Shown here piece by piece: positions 54,972-64,000 of a stretch of DNA of 64,000 bases. How positions within the stretch are numbered: position 1 is the stretch's first letter; every line of letters begins with the position of its first letter. The notes below the pieces were generated by a model, which saw nothing but the letters and a program-made list of their open reading frames with translations, had not been told where the DNA came from and ran no database searches. The DNA is from Salvia splendens (lineage: Eukaryota > Streptophyta > Magnoliopsida > Lamiales > Lamiaceae). Location of the stretch: the NCBI RefSeq assembly GCF_004379255.2, contig NC_056039.1:4594501-4658500 (forward strand), written 5' to 3'. The translations under genes and the position numbers were made by a program.

Positions 54972-55083
54972 TTAGGGTTTGGAGATTTATGTACTCTGCT
55001 TATTCAATAGATGGGCTTATAAGGATATGAGGCCTGCCACATTATTCGGTACAGTTTCAGCCCATAAAACTTCACATTGGGCC
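54972..55083 (-). promoter_or_regulatory. Telo-box and site II promoter elements of S15a
   Basis: On the coding strand there is AAACCCTAA (telo-box; 54972-54980). TGGGCY-type site II motifs lie around it: plus-strand TGGGCT at 55012-55017, AGCCCA at 55059-55064 and TGGGCC at 55078-55083. This combination is typical of plant ribosomal-protein genes and links them to cell-division-dependent TCP regulation. Confidence 0.75.
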
Positions 55084-57056
55084 GATAATTAATTACACTT
55101 CACTTATTACAGTTTATTTGCCGATAATTAATACTCCATAATACTGTATTCAAGTAAATCGACATTCATCAAGAAATAGTATTTGATTAAAATATTAAAT
55201 ATTTTTTTAAAGGACACGTAATAAAATAAGATTAAAAATAAGCTCTCCATGTACGTTTATGACCTTGTAATTGTACTAATACAAAAAATATCATCGTAGC
55301 CAAGTTACACACCTAAATCAATTCAATACAAATCAACTGAATCAAAATGTGACCAACTAAATTCATTTACTCTGTGGATCCCATACAAATATATATTGAA
55401 ATGATACCCTAATTAATTAGTAAAGTAGGAGGAAGAATTAAAAGATAATCAAAACAGTATTAATGAGGAACCTACATTATAATAATGTTTAATGGATTGT
55501 AATTGTGTGTCATAGTGATATAAGTTATAAATAAATTGACGTATATGAGTAATGAATTTAAAATATTTTTTATAAATAAAAATGAGAGAGTACTTTCACA
55601 ACGAATTAATGCAATAAACAATATTTCCTCCGTTCTGCGGTACTGGATGCATTTTTTCCTGCACGCGATTCAATAAAATTTGTGTTAAGTGAGTTGGTTA
55701 AAGAAAGAATAAAGTAGGAAATGAAAAAGATAAAGAGATGAAGAGATGATACAATAAGAAAGAGTAAAATAAATTGAAAGAAATGTAGGAGTATTGCCTT
55801 TTACTAAAAATGAAAATGATTTCACTATTATAGAACGTACCAAGATAGAAAAATGACTTCACTACTATGAAACGGAAGATTTATAGCACGCACACAGGTT
55901 CTAACACAGGTTTTGGTCTTGATGATAAGTACAAATACCCAAAGAAACAGTGTCCGAACATTAAAAAAATTAAACAAAATTGTTGATTGGGTCAATTTTA
56001 TGACTGGCGTATTTATGGGATATTAATTATTAGTATTATGCTTTTGTAACTAGCTACATTGTAACTCTTAATTTTCAGTAGGAGCATGCTCATACTCAAT
56101 TTGAATCAAGTGAAAAATGGGATAAAATTAAAAGAGCTTCGTAATTAGTCTTAATTAAGGGCTATGTGTATAAACCAAGTTCTTAATTACTTAGAATAAT
56201 ATAAATCGATAAAAATGTAGTAGGGGTACTATTATAACCTTATAAGTATAACCCAAAATGAAATTGAGCATTTTGCAAAATTTGCCCAACTTTTTGTCTC
56301 ACCAAACCATTCATTCATATTTCATACCCCCAATCTCAATCCAATCTTTTGTCGGGACGAACAAATCATGATCGAGTCTCATCACCTTTCATCGGATTCT
56401 TCATCTTTTAGTATATTCAATTTTGTTCTTTGTCAATCCTAATCATTTTTTTAATGGGACCACACTATTTCATTTTCGAATAGTAGTTGCATACATTGGA
56501 CAGTAACTAAATAAATTCATCTCGCAAGATATTTTTCAATCAATAAAATAACAGTTCGAGTCACCTATAATTCATTAGTATTGAGAAATTTAATCTTACA
56601 AAATGAGACACCACTCTTATTCTCCATTATTCATATTTTTATTTTTACCAGGCTTATGTTTTGGGCTTTAATCTTGAATCGAATTTCAGTTCAAAGATGA
56701 TCCTTTTCTAGCTCAATTAGAAAATTTGTTCAGGCAAACTTGTTGCCTTAGTGGTATGACTAATATATTTATATTTTATTTAGGAAAATAATATACTCTA
56801 TTAAACTTGAATGCGCTTATGGTTACTCGAAGTTTGCATTGAATAGAGTTTAAAGCTGATTTAATGATAAATAAGTATAATATTTAATTAATTTATTTCA
56901 AGTGATTTAATGTTTGTTTGTATCTACTGTAATACTGTATGTGATATTTTTTCATTATATTTAATAATTTATAAAAAATTAATCATATTTTGGAATCCAA
57001 TTATCACGCATTAATAAATGGTGGTGCTTATTAAATTGTAATGTATTTAAATATTA
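55084..57056. other. Intergenic, AT-rich
   Basis: No gene is seen. A diverged Stowaway-like candidate lies at about 55625-55880. Confidence 0.5.
55625..55880. mobile_element. Diverged Stowaway-like MITE (candidate)
   Basis: The left end TCCTCCGTTCTGCGGTACTG and the inverted right end CTTCCGTTTCATAGTAGTG pair imperfectly, and both are followed inward by the TCATTTTT/GCATTTTT type of sequence. The target TA is not clear. The general shape fits a decayed Tc1/mariner MITE. Confidence 0.4.
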
Positions 57057-57264
57057 CTCCCTCCGTCTAACTGGAGATGAATCTCTGTTCCTTTTTAGTT
57101 TGTCTCAATCAAAATGATTAATTTCTAAAAATAAAAACACATTTATCTTTATTTTATTTTATTTCTATTATTCACTTTATTTTCTCCGGTTAACACACAA
57201 AATAAAATTATATAAAATCTAATGTCACCCAATAAAAGAGTTATCTTACTTGGGATGGAGGGAA
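57057..57264. mobile_element. Stowaway-type MITE
   Basis: About 208 bp with ends CTCCCTCCGTCTAACTGG and inverted CTTGGGATGGAGGGA, flanked by TA. The CTCCCTCCGT end is the plant Stowaway signature. Confidence 0.7.
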
Positions 57265-57573
57265 TATATTTATTATTTTATCAGAGCTTACAATAATTAA
57301 TTCATGGATCGTTCAATATTCTTTAAGTTAAAAAGTAATACCTCGTTCAAGTAGAAAAATAAATAATTGATTTCATATAAGATACATAATACATCAACAT
57401 GTATGACATGAGCATACAATTGGTGAATAGACATCCAAACTTCAACATTAACTTACAATTCGATTTTTTAGGTATATTTATTGGCTTTGTTAATATTATT
57501 TGAAAGGTTTAGTTTCGTAATATTAGAAGCTCTTATAGTGTAGGTTGTACCGTTTCCACTTTGCGAAGTAGCA

Positions 57574-58197
57574 TGATGATTGGGCGAATTTTTGATAGTA
57601 ATAAATGCGGGTAAAAAAAATATAGATCACGACACAAGGAATTACGTGGTTCGATTTACTGAGGTAAATCTACGTCCACGGGAAGAAATGAGGGCAAGAT
57701 TGTATTGCTTGATCTGGTTTACAGCTTACAAATACAGACTTGCTATATGATATTTGATGTATAGAGAGCTTTTCTTCCTCCCCAGTCTATCTGATCTAAG
57801 TTCTATTTATACATTGAACTAAGATCGTGGCTTGCATCACCACTAACTAGGTCGTGGATGTCGTGGAGGTCATGAGATCCTGCATGGGTCCACTATCTCT
57901 TTGTTTGGTCCGCTATCCTGCATGAGATCCTGCATGAGTTGACACCACTAAATAGATCGTGTAGTGGAGGTTCTGCATGAGTCCACTATCTCCCAGTTCG
58001 GTCGAATACTGAGACCGAACTGCTGAACTATTGCCGAGCAGCTTTTGCCGATCTGAGAGTAGAGCTTGATTGGTCGGCTTTTACCGAGCTGTAGGCTGGG
58101 GCCGAACTCTTTGGTAATGCCGAACTGATACTCTTCCTTGGGCTTTGGGCTGATGGGCCGTCACTGCTATTGGGCTTGTTTAGTACGTACCCCATCA
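57574..58197 (-). repeat. 3' LTR of E3
   Basis: 624 bp, plus-strand ends TGATGATTGG and CCCCATCA. It is homologous to the E2 LTR but lacks the 122-bp internal duplication and has a different arrangement near 57880-57960. The CGTGGTTCGATTTAC/TACGTCCACGGG segment is at about 57641-57684. Confidence 0.92.
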
Positions 58198-58534
58198 CTA
58201 CCCCCCCGAAAAGCGAAGTGAATCACTTCGGCGAAGCGAGTCACTTCGGCATTCTGGATAAAGGTACGGGGGAGGCTGACGTCAGGGGACGTGCCTTGCG
58301 CGTGACTGCATTAAATGCGACAGTAAAATCCGGCCGTTGAATCCTGAAAAGGTGGGATTCGAAACGGTGCGATGATTTTGAAATCTTCTCCGAATCTGAT
58401 AAATACGTCCTTTCTTCATCATTTGAACACTTTTGCTATTGCTTCTTCTGCATTCTCTTTCTTTTGCGTAAAAATTTCCTTCCGCTTTCAAAAATTTCTT
58501 CAGAATTTCTTCAGACTTTCAAAGAGTAAGAACC

Positions 58535-61386
58535 ATGTCTTCTTCTTCTTCTTCTGAGTCAGGTAGCGGTAGGAAAGGGGGTAAGGGGTCTTCTAGCCGG
58601 AAAGAATCCGGGGAGAAGACCGTAGAGTATTTTCACAGCATCTTGAGTAAGGATACTGTGATATCCCTACACGAAAAATATTTTTTTCCTGGGGGGAAGG
58701 TTGCGATTCCCGACGACCTTCATAGGGCTGACTCGCCGCCGGAGGGTTACGCCACCGTTTATGAAGCCGGCTTGGAATGCGGGCTTCGTTTCCCTCTTCC
58801 CCCTGCCTTTGTAGAGCTGCTTGATTTTTTTCAACTCCCTTTAGGTCAGGTGACTCCGAACTCTTGGAGGCACTTATCGGCCTTTGCTACCGAACTGCGT
58901 AGGCTAGATAAGGATCTGTCTCTGAGGGCAATCCTTAATTTTTTCCAGTTTAAGAGAAAAGGATCTTGGTTTTACTTGATCCCTTTACAGCCTTTTAGGG
59001 CCTTCTGCAAAACCAAGTGGCCAAAGTGGCAACATCGCTTTTTTTTTATAATAGGACAGCGGCTCCGGGCTTTCCCTGGAGAGGGCCGAAATCCGTGATT
59101 CCTCATCCTCGGTTAGAACCGTTGGACGAGCTCGAGGGCGAGCTCAATAAGATTCCTATGATTAGGAAGCAGTACCTGGAGTCTGAGCTCGTCAAGGGCG
59201 ACTTCCTGTTCGACTCCTCGTCTTCGGACGAAGAGACTGAGGGTGAGGACTTCTTTTTTGTGCCTTACTGCTTTTGTGGCGAAAACTAACCTTGCTTTCT
59301 TGCTTTTTGGCAGTGAACTTGCTAAATAAGATTAGCCGCAAATCCTCCGAGCTTAAGGAGCCGGAGAAACAGAAGGCTACCAGCTCGGCGCCTGATGCCG
59401 AGAAGAATCCGAAGAGGCAGAAGACCTCTTCTTCGGATCCAAAAAAGCCGGAGTCCACTTCGGCAAAGGGGAAGGGGAAGACCCCGAAGCCCCCAAGAGC
59501 GCCGGAGAGAGACATCGTCTTGGCGCCCCCTTCGGAGCATGTCTGTGAGCCTTTTGCATGGCCAACGGACTTTGCCGAGGTAACTTCTCTTCTTGATTCT
59601 TTGGCTTTGCTTCTTTCCTATGTTTTTTTGGTGGCCCCTCTGTTGACTCTTTCCTTTTTCCATTTTCAGAGGAATAGCATGCTCAGCAAGCTCGTCGCAG
59701 TCGAACTCTCTAAAGCGTCCAGCGACTACGCTGAGATGCAGAGGAAGTTGGCGGCTGCTCGTCACCAGGCCGAACAGGCTAAGGCAGACTTTGAGAAGGC
59801 CAGAGCTGCTAGGATCTCGGCCCAGGATGAAGCCCAGTTTGCCAAAAACCAGCTCATCATCCAGCGAGAGCAGACGAAACGGAGGGATGCTGCCGCCGTG
59901 GTTGCCCAAGGGGAGGTTCTCCGTGCTTTCGCGGAGAAACTCTTTCTGAGCAATCAATTTTCGGCCTTTGTCGGTGATCTGCTGAAACTGATGACCGATA
60001 ATGCCGAGCAGGGGCCCGAAGTCGTCCTGCCGCTGTACGGCCGAGAGATAGCAGCTCGTCTCCAGAGTCTGCCGCTCCTTGAGGAGCTTGCTTCGTCCTC
60101 GGTCCTGCTTTCTGCTGACCGAGTTCGTAGTTGCCGAGCTGACCGGGACGAGAATATGGAGGCTATCTTTGTCTCCTTAGGGCCAGTTTCACCCGCTCCA
60201 ATTTTCCACGGAGAGGGTGAGACCGAGCAGCTTGATCAGCAGACCGGAGACGGGCAGGCCGAGCAAGAGGTGCTGCTGATCGGTGATGGGGGCACCGAGC
60301 AGGATGGGGGGAGCAGGGAGGCCGAGGCTGAAGCTGAGGCAGACAAGGAGAAGGAAGCTGAACCTCACCGAGGAGCTGGAGACGAAGCTGGCGGAGTATG
60401 ATTTCGTCTCCCTTCTCTTAGTTTAGTTTCTTCCTTCTTGTAAAATGGCCTTGAAGCCCTCCTTGTGTAAAATTTTTTTTTTCTTCTTATGAATGAAAAA
60501 ATTCTTCTTTCTACACTTGTGTCTTCGTATAGCTTTTCGTACTCTCTTTTACTCCTGTTGTGGTTTACTACCTGCTCAGTAAAATGAAATGCCGAACTGA
60601 CATAGCTGCTTTGTATTCTTAACTCTTAAGGAGCTGGAGGTACTTCACTGGAAGCGGTTGTACTCTTCCGCTTTAGACGAAGCTGAGAAAAAAGCCATAG
60701 CTGACCAGATGAAGAATGACGAACTCTTGGCTTGTTTAGTGAAGCTGGAGGCCGACAATAAGGACTTAGAGTCCGAAAAGAAAGATCTGGAGGCCGAGCT
60801 GAATACTGCCGTCGCTGAGAGGACTGCGTATGAGGATTTCATCTGCAGGCACGGGGGAATGACCATCTCTGAAGTTCAGGAACGAGTTGACGAACTGTGG
60901 GAGGAATATCATGTACTCCGGAGGAACAATGCGCTGGAGAGCTCGGCTTTCCAACAAGTCGTGAAATCATTGCGGCGCTGGGCTTCTCGGTACGACATCA
61001 TTCTTTCCCGGCGTCCCTCAATCGAGAGATTCCTTAGGCATTTCCCGCCAACAGATGGTCGCACTCCAGCTCAAACCTCTGATTCACTTGCTCAAAACCC
61101 TACTCCAAGTCAGCAACGAACTCAGGAACAACCGGAGACGTCAAGACGAGGACGGACTGAAGTTCGCAGAGGAGCGGTGACTATGAGTGAGCAAGATCGG
61201 CAAATGATTCGTGAAGAGACTCTTCGCCGCCGAGGTGCTAGAGCTTCCCGGGCTCAGGGAAGAGGCGGTAGGTCGATTAGAGCATCTCGTCGACCTGCTT
61301 ATTCTTCAGCTGCCCGGAATGGCCGAACTCGGCTTCACGAGGATTTTGTGAATAGATGGCTCAACTTTAGCAACCATGGACAGTAG
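58535..61386 (+). pseudogene. Antisense accessory gene of E3, one frameshift
   Basis: Homologue of the E2 gene at 13566-16414 with the same four exons: 58535-59242, 59314-59579, 59670-60395 and 60631-61386. All donor and acceptor sites are kept, including acceptor TTAAG|GAG for exon 4, where this copy has no ATG. That supports splicing rather than a separate gene. A T-run at 59039-59047 is one base shorter than in E2 (where it is interrupted by C) and shifts the frame in exon 1. Apart from this the coding potential is continuous, about 818 residues. Domain content is as in E2, with Transposase_28-like sequence GQVTPNSWRHLSAFATEL in exon 1 and coiled-coil exons 3 and 4. Confidence 0.8.
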
Positions 61387-61520
61387 AATAGTCCTTTGTA
61401 ATGGCGTAACGCCTTCTCGTAGGGCAGCAGAATTATATGCCGAACAAGATTTAATAAATGAAATTTTCATTTCGCTTCTATCACTGCGTATTTACAGCTC
61501 AGCGAAAAAATTTCATCGTG

Positions 61521-62055
61521 CTCGTCCTCGGTCTTATGAAGTAAACTTCTTTGACCGGACTCGTCCTCGGTCTTATGAAGTAAGCTTCTTTGACCGGACT
61601 CGTCTTTGGTCTTATGAAGTAAACTTCTTTGACCGGACTTGGTCCTCGGTCTTATGAAATAAACTTCTTTGACCGGACTCGTCTTTGGTCTTATGAAGTA
61701 AACTTCTTTGACCGGACTTGGTCCTCGGTCTTATGAAATAAACTTCTTTGACCGGACTCGTCTTTGGTCTTATGAAGTAAACTTCTTTGACCGGACTCGT
61801 CTTTGGTCTTATGAAGTAAATTTCTTTGACCGGACTAAGCTTGTGTCCTAATTTGGCGAGTTTTATCGCTCGGATCGGACTTTCCCTTGTCCTAATTTGG
61901 GGATCGGACTTTCCCTTGTCCTAATTCGGCGAGTTTTATCGCGTGGATCGGACTTTCCCTTTGTTGCAGTTCGTTTCAGACGAACTGCTTGTTTCTTAAG
62001 CTGAATTGTGGTCTTGTATCCTCCTTAGAAGCTTGGACTCACAATCGTTGGCTTA
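61521..62055. repeat. Minisatellite spacer of E3
   Basis: About eight copies of a 39-bp unit (GACCGGACTCGTC, GGTCTTATGAAGTAAACTTC) cover 61521-61838. Then come about three copies of the GGCGAGTTTTATCGC/TCGGACTTTCCC unit and one 89-bp unit. The first array is longer than in E2, the last shorter. Confidence 0.85.
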
Positions 62056-62245
62056 TATATGTTCTAAAAAGGGGATCAGCCTTCGAAGAACAAGATACCT
62101 CAGTAACATTTGTAAGAGACGACACGCACATAGACAGACAAAACGCACATAGACAAATAAAAAAGACGAAAAACAAGTAAAAAACAAAGAAAGCACATAC
62201 CCCTAGGACCGAACTAGACACAAGACTGACTGACCGGACTGTCTC

Positions 62246-62650
62246 TTACAAATGGAACTTCTTGAGGTTGGAAATGTGCCATGTTCGGGGTACTTGTTCT
62301 CCTGACATGTGGGTCAATTTGTAAGACCCTTTGCCGAGGACTTCTGACACCCGATATGGACCTTCCCATGTGGGTTCGAGTTTGCCCAGCTTTTCTGCTC
62401 GGCTTACTTCGTTGTTTCTCAAGACGAGATCTCCCACTTGAAATTGCAGCTTTTTCACCCTTTGGTTATAATACTGGGCTACTTGCTCCTTGTACTTGGC
62501 TGCTTTTATGCAGGCCAATTCTCTTCTTTCTTCGGCCAGATCTAGTTCGGCTCTCAGTCCGTCATCATTCATTTCTGAGGAGAAATTTAGAGTTCGGGGA
62601 CTGGGTACGCCGATCTCAACCGGAATCACGGCTTCAGTGCCGTACACCAG
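62246..62650 (-). pseudogene. Integrase C-terminal remnant of E3 pol
   Basis: About 133 codons starting YGTEAVIPVEIGVPSP and including the GPY/F module WEGPYRV and the end ISNLKKFHL. It is almost identical to the last residues of E2 pol. All upstream pol domains are deleted. Confidence 0.88.
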
Positions 62651-63887
62651 AACGCTTTGGTTTTTCGAACATATCGGAATGCAGTTCGAAAATTTCCGCT
62701 CTCGACTTGTTCAATGGTACGAACTGAGCGGGCGGCTTCTCAGGATTGAGACGTGGCCCCAATCGGTCTTGCACCGGAGTCCTTTGAATCCTTTCAAAAG
62801 GAGTTCGGCGAGGATGTCCCTGATCGCCAAAAGGAGTTCGGCGAGGATGTCCCTGATCGCTATGATCGGGCTTCCTCCTGTCTCCTCGGGATGAGCTGTC
62901 TAAAGACCGTTTGCGACGGTCTGCCTCATCGGCACGGGAGAACTGGTCCGCAATGTCCCACATCTCTTGAGCTGTTTGCGGACTGCATTCCACGAGCTTT
63001 CTGTAGAGAGCTCCGGGCAGGATTCCATTTTGGAATGCCGAAATGACAAGTAGATCATTGAGATCATCTACTTGTAGGCATTCCTTGTGGAATCTCGTCA
63101 TAAAGTCGCTGATCTTTTCGTCGCGACCTTGACGTATAGAAAGCAGCTGAGCCGAAGTGATTCGGGCTTCCGCTTTCTGAAAGAACCTCCTGTGGAAAGC
63201 ATCCATTAGATCTCGGTAAGATCTAATGCTGCCTTGGGGGAGGCTATCGAACCACCTTCTTGCGTTCCCGATAAGCAGCTCAGGAAACAGCTTGCACATA
63301 TGGACCTCATTGAGACCCTGGTTCGCCATGTTATACTGATAGCGTCCCAGGAAGTCATGAGGATTCACTAACCCGTCATAAGTCATCGACGGAGTTCGGT
63401 AGTTCTGTGGCAAGGGAGTTCGGGTGATATCGTCCGAGAACGGAGTCTTCAATGCTCCGTACATGGCGAACCCGACATCTCTTCGGTATGGAGGAGATGG
63501 AGTTCTCCTGTGATTCCGGTACCGAGGAGGAACAGGAACATGTCGGGGTTGAGGATTCTTCTTCCTGGAAGACACGGCACTACTGCGGTAGTGACTTTCA
63601 TGTCTGGATGAGGAGGGAGAATCCACCGTTTTCATCTCCGGCTTTTGGCCCTTTTGCAGGAAAATTAAGAACTCTTCCTGCTTCTCGGCCAAAAACAACT
63701 TGACAGCCTCGTTCAAATCGGGCTGCTGGGAAGACTCGGTGCGATGAGTCTTTGAGCGGCTTGTTCCTTCTCCGTGAGAACTGGAAGTAGATTTCTCCCG
63801 AGGCTGTTTTCCAGACCTGCGGGCTGGACTAGCTTCCTCATGGTTATCACGAACGGTATTATGGGTGTTACGTGATCTGGTATGCAT
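62634..63887 (-). CDS. gag: Truncated gag of E3
   Basis: 417 codons from MHTRSRNTHN. It is closely similar to E2 gag through the capsid domain (FPELLIGNARRWFDSLPQGS) and the DQGHPRRTPF duplication. It stops soon after DMFEKPKR, where a deletion joins it to the integrase tail in another frame (ending SGVRH). The zinc-finger-like segment and protease are lost. A poly-T run (63886-63903) precedes the start on the plus strand. Confidence 0.88.
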   Translation of the reverse strand: MHTRSRNTHNTVRDNHEEASPARRSGKQPREKSTSSSHGEGTSRSKTHRTESSQQPDLNEAVKLFLAEKQEEFLIFLQKGQKPEMKTVDSPSSSRHESHYRSSAVSSRKKNPQPRHVPVPPRYRNHRRTPSPPYRRDVGFAMYGALKTPFSDDITRTPLPQNYRTPSMTYDGLVNPHDFLGRYQYNMANQGLNEVHMCKLFPELLIGNARRWFDSLPQGSIRSYRDLMDAFHRRFFQKAEARITSAQLLSIRQGRDEKISDFMTRFHKECLQVDDLNDLLVISAFQNGILPGALYRKLVECSPQTAQEMWDIADQFSRADEADRRKRSLDSSSRGDRRKPDHSDQGHPRRTPFGDQGHPRRTPFERIQRTPVQDRLGPRLNPEKPPAQFVPLNKSRAEIFELHSDMFEKPKRSGVRH

Positions 63888-63953
63888 TTTTTTTTTTTTT
63901 TTTGGGTGGAAAAAGGGTCAAAAATTCGCTTTATCACAAATTTGGTTCTCTGT

Positions 63954-63972
63954 TTCCCACAGACGGCGCCAG
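63954..63972 (-). other. Primer-binding segment of E3
   Basis: The minus strand reads CTGGCGCCGTCTGTGGGAA directly inside the 5' LTR, identical to E2. Confidence 0.8.
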
Positions 63973-64000
63973 TGATGATTGGGCGAATTTTTGATAGTAA
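63973..64000 (-). repeat. 5' LTR of E3, first 28 bases
   Basis: TGATGATTGGGCG and onward match the start of the left LTR at 57574. The rest lies beyond the window. Confidence 0.9.

Larger units (their letters stand above)
57574..64000 (-). mobile_element. Tat-type Ty3/gypsy element E3, pol deleted, runs off the window
   Basis: It has the same layout as E2: LTR (57574-58197), polypurine tract, antisense gene, minisatellite spacer, pol remnant, gag, primer segment, and the first 28 bases of the second LTR at 63973-64000. Protease, RT, both RNases H and most of integrase are missing through one deletion at about 62650. The five bases before the left LTR are TAGCA. The other side is outside the window. 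It can only move with help from an autonomous relative such as E2. Confidence 0.93.

Overview
This window is plant nuclear DNA. Genes have GT-AG introns, host genes include an R2R3-MYB, a SOSEKI/DUF966 gene and a ribosomal protein gene with telo-box and site II promoter elements, and most of the rest is AT-rich intergenic DNA filled with plant transposons. A eudicot is likely. An asterid such as a Lamiales species is a weak guess and not proven by the sequence.

Layout. 1-1321 is the 3' end of a Ty3/gypsy Tat-type element on the + strand (E1). 2739-5858 is a two-exon ALP1-like gene (domesticated Harbinger transposase) on the minus strand. 6413-11142 is a Mutator-like element with arrays of GACGCATAA-type palindromes at its ends. 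It carries a four-exon plant-mobile-domain gene (+) and a deleted mudrA pseudogene (-). 11143-25830 is a diverged tandem repeat of about 470 bp, split by a complete young Tat element (E2, 12475-23576, minus strand, 5-bp duplication ACATC) and by a 1-kb hAT element. 25842-26943 is a non-autonomous Mutator element. 29149-30256 is a PIF/Harbinger deletion derivative. 30941-38503 is a Ty1/copia Tork-type element whose 3' LTR is split by a small non-autonomous LTR element (35940-38253) that carries PPR-gene-like fragments. 39533-40682 is a SOSEKI gene, followed by Harbinger and Mutator derivatives up to 45444. 51174-52261 is a MYB48/59-type gene with a Harbinger derivative immediately upstream of its TATA box. 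53495-54185 encodes cytosolic ribosomal protein S15a (uS8). 57574 to the window end is a third Tat element (E3, minus strand) that has lost almost all of pol.

The Tat family is the most informative part. E2 has near-identical 741-bp LTRs, a gag-protease frame and a pol frame (RT, RNase H, second archaeal-type RNase H, integrase). Gag and pol are in the same frame and separated by one UAG codon in the context UAG-CAA-UCA, which fits the CAR-YYA readthrough consensus. Between pol and the 3' LTR both E2 and E3 carry, on the opposite strand, a gene that reads as four exons with conserved intron positions and a Transposase_28-like domain. E1 lacks this antisense gene and E3 lacks pol, so the three copies are complementary derivatives.

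Calls rest on reading translations, splice sites, terminal repeats and target-site duplications by eye. No database search was run. Exon boundaries are inferred from frame continuity and splice consensus, and lineage names come from recognised domain content.
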